Shown here: positions 22,360 to 30,053 of the stretch, piece by piece | Layout: each line of letters begins with the position of its first letter | How positions within the stretch are numbered: position 1 is the stretch's first letter | Source of the DNA: Cryobacterium sp. CG_9.6 | Lineage (GTDB): Bacteria > Actinomycetota > Actinomycetes > Actinomycetales > Microbacteriaceae | NCBI RefSeq assembly: GCF_029893365.1 | Contig: NZ_JARXUZ010000001.1 | Location: forward strand, 2,170,001-2,234,000 | DNA: 64,000 bases | Direction of reading: 5' to 3' | Position numbers and translations under genes: made by a program | The notes under the pieces: generated by a model | Told to the model about the DNA's origin: nothing | Databases searched by the model: none | The model's input: the letters and a program-made list of their open reading frames with translations, nothing else

Positions 22360-23883
22360 ATGACCGTATACGCAGCGCCCGGTACCCCGGACGCACTGGT
22401 GAACTTCAAGCCCCGCTACGAGAACTGGATCGGTGGCGAGTGGGTCGCCCCCGTCAAAGGCGAGTACTTCGAAGACATCACACCCGTCACAGGCCGCCCG
22501 TTCACCGAGGTCGCCCGTGGAACCGCCGAAGATATTGAACTCGCACTCGATGCCGCGCACAAGGCCGCACCGGCCTGGGGCAAGACCAGCGCCACCGAGC
22601 GCGCCGCCGTTCTGAACCGCATTGCCGACAAGATCGACGCCAACCTTGAAATGCTGTCCGTGGCCGAGACCTGGGACAACGGCAAGGCCATTCGCGAGAC
22701 CCTCAACGCCGACATTCCGCTGGCCGCCGACCACTTCCGCTACTTTGCGGCCGCAATCCGCGCCCAGGACGGCGACCACGCCCAGATCGACAACGACACC
22801 GTGGCGTACCAGTTCCACGAGCCGCTCGGCGTCGTGGGCCAGATCATCCCCTGGAACTTCCCCATCCTCATGGCCGTCTGGAAGCTCGCCCCGGCGCTGG
22901 CTGCCGGCAACACTGTGGTGCTGAAGCCCGCCGAGCAGACCCCCGCGTCGATCCTCGTTCTGATCGAGCTCATTGGCGACATCCTCCCCCCGGGAGTGGT
23001 GAACATCGTGAACGGTTTCGGCCTCGAAGCCGGCAAGCCGCTCGCCTCCTCGAACCGCATTCGCAAGATCGCGTTCACGGGTGAGACCACCACGGGCCGC
23101 CTCATTTTGCAGTACGCCAGCGCCAACATCATTCCTTCCACCGTGGAGCTCGGCGGCAAGAGCCCGAACATCTTCTTCAGCGACGTGGCACAGGAAAACG
23201 ACGCCTTCTACGACAAGGCACAGGAAGGCTTCGCCCTCTTTGCCTTCAACCAGGGCGAGGTGTGCACCGCGCCGAGCCGTGCGCTTATTCAGAAGTCGAT
23301 TTACGACAGCTTCCTCGGCGACGCCGTGAAGCGCACCAGCCTTGCAATTCAGGGCAACCCGCTCGACACGTCGACGCAGGTAGGTGCTCAGGCCAGCAAC
23401 GACCAGCTCGAGAAGATTCTGTCCTACATCGACATCGGTAAGAAGGAGGGCGCAAAGCTGGCCCTCGGTGGCGAACGCGCCGACCTCGGCGGAGACCTCA
23501 CCGGCGGCTACTACGTGCAGCCCACCATCTTCGAAGGCCACAACAAGATGCGTCTGTTCCAGGAGGAGATCTTCGGACCGGTCCTCGCCGTCACGAGCTT
23601 CACCGACTACGACGACGCTATCTCCATCGCCAACGACACCATTTACGGTCTGGGTGCCGGCGTGTGGTCGCGTAACGGAAACGTGGCCTACCGCGCGGGC
23701 CGTGACATTCAGGCCGGGCGCGTGTGGGTCAACAACTACCACGCCTATCCCGCCGGCGCGGCCTTCGGTGGTTACAAGAGCTCCGGCATCGGCCGCGAGA
23801 ACAACAAGCTCGCTCTCGATCACTACCAGCAGACGAAGAACCTGCTCGTCTCCTACTCGGAGAATGCGCTCGGCTTCTTCTAA
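22360..23883 (+). CDS. NAD-dependent aldehyde dehydrogenase (acetaldehyde dehydrogenase type)
   Basis: Oxidises an aldehyde, probably acetaldehyde, to the acid. 507 residues from the ATG at 22360, with AGGAG 7 bases upstream. Signatures seen: cofactor site [20 protein letters not shown], catalytic Glu in VELGGKSPN, catalytic Cys in [13 protein letters not shown], and the C-terminal [20 protein letters not shown]. This set is typical of ExaC/AcoD-type class enzymes. The neighbouring GAF regulator and DUF779 gene form a set often found around ethanol or acetaldehyde oxidation genes. Confidence 0.92.
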   Translation: MTVYAAPGTPDALVNFKPRYENWIGGEWVAPVKGEYFEDITPVTGRPFTEVARGTAEDIELALDAAHKAAPAWGKTSATERAAVLNRIADKIDANLEMLSVAETWDNGKAIRETLNADIPLAADHFRYFAAAIRAQDGDHAQIDNDTVAYQFHEPLGVVGQIIPWNFPILMAVWKLAPALAAGNTVVLKPAEQTPASILVLIELIGDILPPGVVNIVNGFGLEAGKPLASSNRIRKIAFTGETTTGRLILQYASANIIPSTVELGGKSPNIFFSDVAQENDAFYDKAQEGFALFAFNQGEVCTAPSRALIQKSIYDSFLGDAVKRTSLAIQGNPLDTSTQVGAQASNDQLEKILSYIDIGKKEGAKLALGGERADLGGDLTGGYYVQPTIFEGHNKMRLFQEEIFGPVLAVTSFTDYDDAISIANDTIYGLGAGVWSRNGNVAYRAGRDIQAGRVWVNNYHAYPAGAAFGGYKSSGIGRENNKLALDHYQQTKNLLVSYSENALGFF

Positions 23884-23900
23884 GCCGACAGGACTACTGT

Positions 23901-23945
23901 GGGGGCTGTCAACGACGACGTGTCGTTGACAGCCCCCATTTTCTC
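23901..23945 (+). terminator. Very strong hairpin after the aldehyde dehydrogenase gene
   Basis: GGGGGCTGTCAACGAC, a 5-nt loop, then the exact complement, followed by ATTTTCT. A 16-bp perfect stem, 18 bp after the stop codon. It separates the dehydrogenase from the DUF779 gene and so probably limits expression of the latter. Confidence 0.85.
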
Positions 23946-23963
23946 TATCGGAAAGGGCCTGCA

Positions 23964-24395
23964 ATGCCAGAAGTACTCGCTACCGAAACCGTGATGGCCG
24001 ACGTCACCATCGCCGGGGAGACGCTCCCCCGGGTTGAACTGTCACCGGTGGCTGTTGACCTGCTGCGAAGCCTGTGGGCCGAGCACGGTCCCCTCATGTT
24101 TCACCAGTCCGGCGGCTGCTGCGACGGCAGCTCGCCCATGTGCTTCATGGCGGGTGAGTTCATCACCTCCGACCAGGACGTACTGCTCGGCCGACTTAAC
24201 ATTGCCCCCACGGGTGAGCCCGCCCAGAGCATTGATTTTTGGATGTCGGCCGAACAGTTTGCCTACTGGAGTCACACCTTCCTCACGGTGGATGTGGTTC
24301 CCGGTCGCGGCAGCGGCTTCTCGGCCGAAGCTCCACGCGGCGTGCGTTTTCTCATCCGCTCACGCCTGATGGAGACCGCCGTCCCCTTCGCGTAG
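23964..24395 (+). CDS. DUF779 family protein
   Basis: 143 residues from the ATG at 23964, with a GGAAAGGG ribosome site upstream. It has the DUF779 core: GPLMFHQSGGCCDGSSPMCF with three cysteines, then DVLLGRLN and WMSAEQFAYWSHTFLTVDV. The function is not established. The family is commonly encoded beside aldehyde and alcohol dehydrogenases, and the Cys cluster suggests metal or thiol chemistry. It lies only 19 bp beyond a strong hairpin, so it may rely on read-through or its own promoter. Confidence 0.85.
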   Translation: MPEVLATETVMADVTIAGETLPRVELSPVAVDLLRSLWAEHGPLMFHQSGGCCDGSSPMCFMAGEFITSDQDVLLGRLNIAPTGEPAQSIDFWMSAEQFAYWSHTFLTVDVVPGRGSGFSAEAPRGVRFLIRSRLMETAVPFA

Positions 24396-24406
24396 CTAGG
24401 TGGGTC

Positions 24407-25555
24407 TTAAGAGCCGATTGCCTGGTACGCCGAGAACAGCAGCGACGCGTCGGGGCCTTCCAGAATGGTGGGCTTTCCAATGTCGTCGAGCACCACGAAG
24501 CGCAGCATTCCGCTGCGGGTCTTCTTGTCCCGCTGCATGGTGGCCAGCAGCGTGCTCCAGCGACCCACCGGGTAGGTCGTCGGCAGCGTCAGCGACTCGA
24601 GGATACGACGATGGCGGTCAACCGCGTCCACCGAGAGTCGGCCGCTCAGCGCGGCGAGCTCGGCGGCGAACATCATGCCCACCCCCACGGCCGCACCGTG
24701 GCGCCAGCCGTAGCGCTCGGCGTGCTCCACGGCGTGTCCGAGGGTGTGTCCATAGTTGAGAATCTCGCGCAGGCCATCCTCCTTGAAGTCGGCCCCCACG
24801 ATGCGGGCCTTCATCTCGATGGAGAGTTCGATCAGGCGACGGAATTCGGGGGTGGTGGGATCGGTCGCCACGGCGACATCCGCTTCGAGAATGTCGAGAA
24901 TCTCGGGAACCTGAATGAACCCGGCCTTCACGATTTCGGCAAAGCCCGCAAGAATCTCGTTGCGTGGCAGCTGCTCGAGCAGGTCGAGGTCGCAGATCAC
25001 GGCCGCGGGTGCCCGGAAGGTGCCCACGAGGTTCTTGCCCTCGGCCGTGTTAATGCCGTTCTTGCCGCCCACGGCGGCGTCCACCATGCCCAGCACGCTC
25101 GTGGGAATCTGAACGAGCTTCACGCCGCGCAGCCAGGTGGCCGCCACAAAGCCGGCCAGGTCGGTGACCGCGCCGCCGCCGAGACCGATCACGGCGTCGG
25201 TACGACTGAAGTCGGCCTGACCCATCACCTGCCAGCAGAACGCGGCCACCTCCACCCGCTTGGCGGGCTCGGCGTCGGGAACCTCGGCAATCATCACCTC
25301 GTAGGAGTCCATCAGGCTCTCCCGCAGGGCCACGGCGCGCGCTCCGAGCGTGGACGTGTGCACGATAAGAACCTTGCGCACCTCGGTTCCGAGCTCCTGT
25401 GCCACGGAACCCACGAGGCCGTTACCCACGTACACGGGGTAGCTGTCCTCGCCACTCACGGTGATAACGGTCGTTCCGGGCACGGAGGCGAGCGGTGCGG
25501 AGGCGAGCGGTGCGGAGGCGAGCGGTTCGGATGCGGAGCGTTCTGTTTCAGTCAT
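24407..25555 (-). CDS. aroB: 3-dehydroquinate synthase
   Basis: Second step of the shikimate pathway: DAHP to 3-dehydroquinate, NAD- and metal-dependent. 382 residues. Signatures: VIGLGGGAVTDLAGFVAATW, IPTSVLGMVDAAVGGKNGIN, metal ligands Glu in GFAEIVKAG and His in NYGHTLGHAVEHAERYGWRH. The first 25 residues carry a five-residue tandem repeat (APLAS) encoded by a 15-bp minisatellite. This part is outside the enzyme fold, so the true start could be further in. It overlaps aroK by 4 nt and is the last gene of aroE-aroC-aroK-aroB. Confidence 0.95.
   Translation of the reverse strand: MTETERSASEPLASAPLASAPLASVPGTTVITVSGEDSYPVYVGNGLVGSVAQELGTEVRKVLIVHTSTLGARAVALRESLMDSYEVMIAEVPDAEPAKRVEVAAFCWQVMGQADFSRTDAVIGLGGGAVTDLAGFVAATWLRGVKLVQIPTSVLGMVDAAVGGKNGINTAEGKNLVGTFRAPAAVICDLDLLEQLPRNEILAGFAEIVKAGFIQVPEILDILEADVAVATDPTTPEFRRLIELSIEMKARIVGADFKEDGLREILNYGHTLGHAVEHAERYGWRHGAAVGVGMMFAAELAALSGRLSVDAVDRHRRILESLTLPTTYPVGRWSTLLATMQRDKKTRSGMLRFVVLDDIGKPTILEGPDASLLFSAYQAIGS
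25482..25526. repeat. 15-bp tandem repeat in the aroB 5' end
   Basis: Three adjacent copies of a 15-bp unit (GCGGAGGCGAGCGGT, first copy one base different) that encode repeated Ala-Pro-Leu-Ala-Ser near the AroB N-terminus. The length is a multiple of three, so copy-number change keeps the frame. Confidence 0.85.
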
Positions 25556-26088
25556 GATCTCTTTCTAACCCAGTCCACGATCTCGTCGGCGATACGGCCG
25601 ATGGGACGGTGTGACGTATCGAAGTGGATGCTTGCCAGCGCCTCATAGAGCGGGCGCCGTTGGTCAAATATGCGTTGCCAATCGGCCGTGCCGTTGGCCA
25701 GAAGCGGTCGTTTGGTGCCACCGATACGTTTGGCAACGGCGGCGGCGTTCACGCTGAGGTACACCACGGTGTGGTCGGCCAGCTCAGCCTGTGTGTCGAG
25801 GTCGAGGATCGCCCCGCCGCCGAGCGAAACAACGCTCGGGGCCAGGAGAGCCTCGGCAACCACGGTGCGTTCAATCACGCGAAAGTAGTCTTCACCCTCG
25901 CGGGCAAAGATCTCGCTGATCGGGCCGTACCGGGCCACGATGATCTTGTCGGTGTCGACAAACGGCACGCCGAGGCCGCGAGCCACGCGCTTGCCGATCT
26001 TGCTCTTGCCGGCCGCCATCGGCCCAATGAACACGAGTGGATACGGCCGCAGCGCGGCCGTATCGCGCCCACTCGTATCGTGTGTCAC
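25552..26088 (-). CDS. aroK: Shikimate kinase
   Basis: Phosphorylates shikimate at the 3-OH with ATP. 178 residues from the GTG at 26088, which overlaps the aroC stop (TAGTG). Walker A is GPMAAGKSKIGKRV. The shikimate-binding Asp is in VDTDKIIVARYG. A GGGAI loop (SLGGGAILD) and the lid region RIGGTKRPLL follow. Length and motifs are normal. It sits in the same minus-strand aro operon. Confidence 0.94.
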   Translation of the reverse strand: MTHDTSGRDTAALRPYPLVFIGPMAAGKSKIGKRVARGLGVPFVDTDKIIVARYGPISEIFAREGEDYFRVIERTVVAEALLAPSVVSLGGGAILDLDTQAELADHTVVYLSVNAAAVAKRIGGTKRPLLANGTADWQRIFDQRRPLYEALASIHFDTSHRPIGRIADEIVDWVRKRS

Positions 26089-27308
26089 TACAGCGAAGCG
26101 TCGCTCGACGCGCCCGTCTTGAGGTTCTCGGGCATGTGCGCGAGGTAGGACTCCAGGTTGCGACGAGTCTCCCCAATCGAGTCCCCACCAAACTTCTCGA
26201 GTACCGAGTTGGCGAGCACGAGCGCCACCATGGCTTCGGCCACCACACCGGCCGCCGGCACCGCACACACGTCGGACCGCTGGTGGTGAGCCGGGGCGGC
26301 CTCGCTCGTGGCCACATCCACGGTGCGAAGCGCCCGCGGAATGGTGGCGATCGGCTTCATGCCCGCACGAACCCGCAGCACGGTTCCGGTGCTCATGCCA
26401 CCCTCGGTGCCGCCGGCCTTGTCGCTGGCACGCTGAATGGCGCCGTCCGACATCACCAGTTCGTCGTGTGCCACCGAGCCGCGTCGGGTGGTGGTGAGAA
26501 AGCCCTCGCCCACCTCCACGCCCTTGATCGCCTGAATACCCATCAGGGCGGCGGCAAGCTGCGAGTCGAGTCGGCGGTCCCAGTGCACGAAGGAACCGAG
26601 CCCGGGGGGAAGGTTGTAGGCGAGCACCTCGACGACTCCACCGAGGGTGTCACCGTCACGGTGAGCCGCATCAACCTCGGCCACCATCAGAGCGGATGTC
26701 TCAGGATCGAAACAGCGCATCAGATCGGCATCGAGGGTGTCCACGTCGCTCGGCTGAGGTAACGGCGCGTTTTCGGGCACGCGGACCGGACCGATGGCCA
26801 GGGTGTGACTCACGAGAGTGATCCCCAGTTCGGCCAGGAACGAGCGCGCCACGGCGCCAAGAGCAACCCGAGCGGCGGTCTCTCGGGCGCTGGCACGCTC
26901 CAACACCGGACGGGCCTCGTCAAAGTCGTACTTCTGCATCCCCACGAGGTCGGCGTGGCCGGGTCGGGGGCGGGTGAGCGGGGCACCACGACCGCGCAGG
27001 GCGAGCGCAGCCTCGGCCTCGGCACCGATCGGGTCGGCGCTCATCACATCCACCCACTTGGGCCATTCGGAGTTGCCGATGCGCACGGCCACCGGGCCAC
27101 CGAGGGTGAGACCGTAACGTACTCCCGTGCTGAGCGTGAGCTCATCCTGCTCGAATTTCATGCGCGCCCCCCGCCCGTAGCCGAGTTTTCGGCGCGCAAG
27201 GTCGAGGCGGATCGCATCTAGAGTAACCGGGATTCCAGCGGGCAAACCCTCGATAATAGCGATGAGTTCGGGGCCGTGAGATTCTCCGGCAGTGAGCCAA
27301 CGAAGCAT
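26088..27308 (-). CDS. aroC: Chorismate synthase
   Basis: Last step of the shikimate pathway: EPSP to chorismate, needing reduced FMN. 406 residues. Signatures: [20 protein letters not shown] at the N-terminus, [33 protein letters not shown], and [20 protein letters not shown]. It is 6 bp from aroE upstream and overlaps aroK downstream. Confidence 0.96.
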   Translation of the reverse strand: MLRWLTAGESHGPELIAIIEGLPAGIPVTLDAIRLDLARRKLGYGRGARMKFEQDELTLSTGVRYGLTLGGPVAVRIGNSEWPKWVDVMSADPIGAEAEAALALRGRGAPLTRPRPGHADLVGMQKYDFDEARPVLERASARETAARVALGAVARSFLAELGITLVSHTLAIGPVRVPENAPLPQPSDVDTLDADLMRCFDPETSALMVAEVDAAHRDGDTLGGVVEVLAYNLPPGLGSFVHWDRRLDSQLAAALMGIQAIKGVEVGEGFLTTTRRGSVAHDELVMSDGAIQRASDKAGGTEGGMSTGTVLRVRAGMKPIATIPRALRTVDVATSEAAPAHHQRSDVCAVPAAGVVAEAMVALVLANSVLEKFGGDSIGETRRNLESYLAHMPENLKTGASSDASL

Positions 27309-27313
27309 GGTTC

Positions 27314-28186
27314 CTATCCTTCCACAGGGTCACGGGTCAAGACGCCGCGCATGGCCGCGAGCACCTCGTCTTCGCCGTCGAGGGGCACGAGGGGGTCACC
27401 GCCCACGAAGATGCGGTCTTGAATGAGAGCTTGGTGTAACAGCATGCCGAGGCCCGACAATACGGTGCCGCCGCTGGCCTGCCACGACATGGCCAGCGCG
27501 CTTGGCCAGGGCGAATACGCCACGTCAAAGAGCGGAACATGCCGGCGGAGCGCGGTGGGGAATTCTCCCGAAATGGTGCTGCCGCCCGGCAGCGTGCTAA
27601 TGACCAGATCACTCGTGGACTGGGCCTGAGCAAGCTCGGTCAGGGGCGACACCGTCACGGTGAGGCCCACTCTTGTACCGAGTTCTACGAGGGCGAGCGC
27701 GCGCGTGGGGTCCCGCACAATCACGGCGAGATCGGCCGCACCCAGTTCCGCCGCCGCCACGACCGCCGAACTTGCCGTTGCCCCGGCGCCCAGGAGCGTC
27801 ACATGCCGGGCCCGGGTGACCCCATTCTCGGCCAGGGCACGCACGAGACCGGCCACATCCGTGTTGAAACCACTGAGCCGACGTGGACCGCCGGGACCGC
27901 CCGGCGGCGTGATCAGCACGGTGTTGACAGACCCGGTCAGCTGGGCCACCAGATCGAGGTCGTCAATGAGCGGTAGCACCTCGTGCTTGAGCGGCATCGT
28001 GAGCGAGAGGCCTCGCCACTCGGGACCGAGCACGTCAATGAAGGACTCGAGCTCACCAGCCCGCACCTCGTGCGCCTCATAGCGCCAGTTCAGTCCCAGC
28101 GCCCGATACGCGGCCTGGTGCAACGCGGGTGAGCGTGAGTGCGCAATGGGTGAGCCGAGTACAGCAAACCGAGGGGCGTGAGGCAT
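27314..28186 (-). CDS. aroE: Shikimate dehydrogenase
   Basis: NADPH-linked reduction of 3-dehydroshikimate. 290 residues from the ATG at 28186, with GGGAGAA about 10 bases upstream inside the end of mltG. Substrate-binding N-terminal domain: [20 protein letters not shown] and the catalytic Lys in [12 protein letters not shown]. Rossmann domain: [20 protein letters not shown]. It ends with [12 protein letters not shown]. Divergence such as SLTMPLKHE instead of NVTIPHK is common in actinobacterial AroE. Confidence 0.92.
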   Translation of the reverse strand: MPHAPRFAVLGSPIAHSRSPALHQAAYRALGLNWRYEAHEVRAGELESFIDVLGPEWRGLSLTMPLKHEVLPLIDDLDLVAQLTGSVNTVLITPPGGPGGPRRLSGFNTDVAGLVRALAENGVTRARHVTLLGAGATASSAVVAAAELGAADLAVIVRDPTRALALVELGTRVGLTVTVSPLTELAQAQSTSDLVISTLPGGSTISGEFPTALRRHVPLFDVAYSPWPSALAMSWQASGGTVLSGLGMLLHQALIQDRIFVGGDPLVPLDGEDEVLAAMRGVLTRDPVEG

Positions 28187-28188
28187 GG

Positions 28189-29577
28189 CTAGCGGTTCTC
28201 CCTCATCCAGTCCTGCCACTTCACCACGGCTGCATCATGCTCCTGCACCGTGGTGGAGAAGATGGTTTCGCCCGAGTCGAGGTTCCAGGTCACGAAGAAC
28301 AGCCAGGGTCCGTCGTCTGGGTTCAGTGCGGCATCGATGGCCAGGTCGCCAGGGTTGGAGATGGGTCCCACCGGCAGTCCCTTGCGAGCGTAGGTGTTGT
28401 AGAGGTTACCCGCATCGTTGCGTTCGGCATCCGTTGTGGTCACGAGGTGAGTGTTGCCGGTTCCGTAAGCCACGGTTGCGTCGCTCTGCAGCAGTCCGCT
28501 CTCCCACTGGGCCGGGTCGAGCCGGTTCAGAAACACCCGCGACACCCGGTAGTAGTCGTCGCGGAGCCCGGCTTCACGCTGAATGAGTGAGGCGAGCACG
28601 ATGGTGGACCACCGGTTCTCCGGTGCCACGCCGGCGCTGTCGAGCGCCTCAAATTGCCGATCCACGAGCGTCTTGATGGCTTCTGACGCGGTTATGCCGG
28701 GTGTGAACGTGTAGGTGGCCGGAAACAGGAACCCTTCCAGCGTGGTTGCTTCGGCCGGCAGGCCGTAGTCTCCCACGTTGGCCGCAGCCGCCTGCAGGTC
28801 GGCGAGGGGAATCTCGGTACCCTCGGACAGTGACTCGAGCACCACCTTTTCGGCGGTCCCCTCGGGGATAACCACCGTCTGGTCGAGTTTGCTCGCGGGG
28901 TCCAGCAGCGTCTCCAGAGCGGATGCCGCGGTCATCTTGGTCTTCAGCTGATAGGCACCCGGCTGAAAAACGGGTTCCGGCGAGGTGGCCAACAGCAGTT
29001 TGTAGAAGGCGGTGTAGCCCTTGACCACGTCCTCACCCACCAGGGTGTCCGCGATATCGGAGCCGGAATCACCCGAGTGAATCATGATCATGGTCTCGGT
29101 GCCGGCTGCCGCTTCCTCGGCGGTGTAGTCGGCCGGCCCCTGCACGGATGCGATCAGCTGCGTGATGGGGTCCCGGAGCGCAAAGCCACCGGCGGCCAGG
29201 AGCGCCAGAATCACGACGAGGGCGATGAGGCAGCCCCAGGCCCCCTTGTGACTCTTCTTTTCGCGTGGTGGCTCGCCGGCGATCTCGGCACGACGGCGGG
29301 CACGGCTGGCAGCACGCTGGTCGGCGCGGCTTGGCTCGGTGGCATCCGCTGCGAAGAGTTGCTGCACCTCGTCGGACTCTGCCGCCGGCTCGGGCTCTGG
29401 CTCCGGAGCCTCTTCTGGCACTGTGGCCGACGCGGGTTCCGGCACGGGTTCGGACTCGGCGGCCGCTACCGGTTCGGCCGCTTCGTTCGCCGACCGCTCA
29501 GCCTCTTCCTGGGCCTGCTGCGCGAGGCGCAGCGAACGACGAGAGGGTATCGGCTGCTCGCCGGGAGTGCTGGGCAC
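28189..29577 (-). CDS. mltG: Endolytic murein transglycosylase MltG
   Basis: Membrane-anchored enzyme that cuts nascent glycan strands and sets their length. 462 residues. A long acidic, Pro/Ala/Glu-rich cytoplasmic N-terminus (1-100) is followed by a single transmembrane helix (about 112-132, WGCLIALVVILALLAAGGFA). A LysM-like segment and the YceG catalytic domain with Glu in LASLIQREAGLRDDYYRVSR follow, and then SDATVAYGTG and NTYARKGLPVGPISNPG. It sits in the conserved ruvX-mltG-aroE order. The long charged N-terminus is usual in Actinobacteria. Confidence 0.94.
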   Translation of the reverse strand: MPSTPGEQPIPSRRSLRLAQQAQEEAERSANEAAEPVAAAESEPVPEPASATVPEEAPEPEPEPAAESDEVQQLFAADATEPSRADQRAASRARRRAEIAGEPPREKKSHKGAWGCLIALVVILALLAAGGFALRDPITQLIASVQGPADYTAEEAAAGTETMIMIHSGDSGSDIADTLVGEDVVKGYTAFYKLLLATSPEPVFQPGAYQLKTKMTAASALETLLDPASKLDQTVVIPEGTAEKVVLESLSEGTEIPLADLQAAAANVGDYGLPAEATTLEGFLFPATYTFTPGITASEAIKTLVDRQFEALDSAGVAPENRWSTIVLASLIQREAGLRDDYYRVSRVFLNRLDPAQWESGLLQSDATVAYGTGNTHLVTTTDAERNDAGNLYNTYARKGLPVGPISNPGDLAIDAALNPDDGPWLFFVTWNLDSGETIFSTTVQEHDAAVVKWQDWMRENR

Positions 29578-29579
29578 GG

Positions 29580-30050
29580 TTAGGGCCTTCCGCTCAGATC
29601 AACGGGTGAGCCGGCAGGCTTGCCCGATGAACGCTCGCTGTCGAGCGCATGCTGCAAAATTATAGTCGCGGCCACCTGATCGACGACCGGGCGCTGAGTC
29701 TTGGCCGAGCGACCCGATGCCCGCAGCGCCGACTGAGCCGACACCGTGGAGAGTCGCTCGTCGACCAGTCGCACGGGAACGGTGAGAGCGAGAGCCAGCG
29801 TCTCGGCGAAACCCACGGCATCCGCTGTCGACGCCGTGTGGTTACCCGACAGCGCCAGCGGGAGCCCCACAATAACCTCGACGGCATCGTATTCGCTCAC
29901 GATCGCCAGCAGCCGAGCAATGTCGCTCACCCCGGCGGCGTCGCGACTGACGGTCTCAACCGGCATGGCGAGCATTCCGTGGTTGTCGCTTCGGGACACC
30001 CCGATGCGCACCTTGCCTACGTCAACTCCGACGCGTACACCCGACCGCAT
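29580..30050 (-). CDS. ruvX: RuvX/YqgF putative Holliday-junction resolvase
   Basis: RNase H-fold nuclease. Roles proposed for the family are pre-16S rRNA 5'-end processing and junction resolution. 156 residues. Motifs: GVDVGKVRIGVSRSD (first Asp), VEVIVGLPLALSGN, VRLVDERLSTVSAQ and DQVAATIILQHALD (last Asp). It lies 3 bp from alaS and 2 bp from mltG. Confidence 0.93.
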   Translation of the reverse strand: MRSGVRVGVDVGKVRIGVSRSDNHGMLAMPVETVSRDAAGVSDIARLLAIVSEYDAVEVIVGLPLALSGNHTASTADAVGFAETLALALTVPVRLVDERLSTVSAQSALRASGRSAKTQRPVVDQVAATIILQHALDSERSSGKPAGSPVDLSGRP

Positions 30051-30053
30051 GAC

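Noticed and set aside
22246..23964. 572-codon open frame antisense to the aldehyde dehydrogenase gene
   Set aside because: Third-position GC of the sense gene keeps this frame open. The protein is low-complexity Val/Gly/Glu/Asp and unlike any family, while the sense gene has full catalytic motifs.
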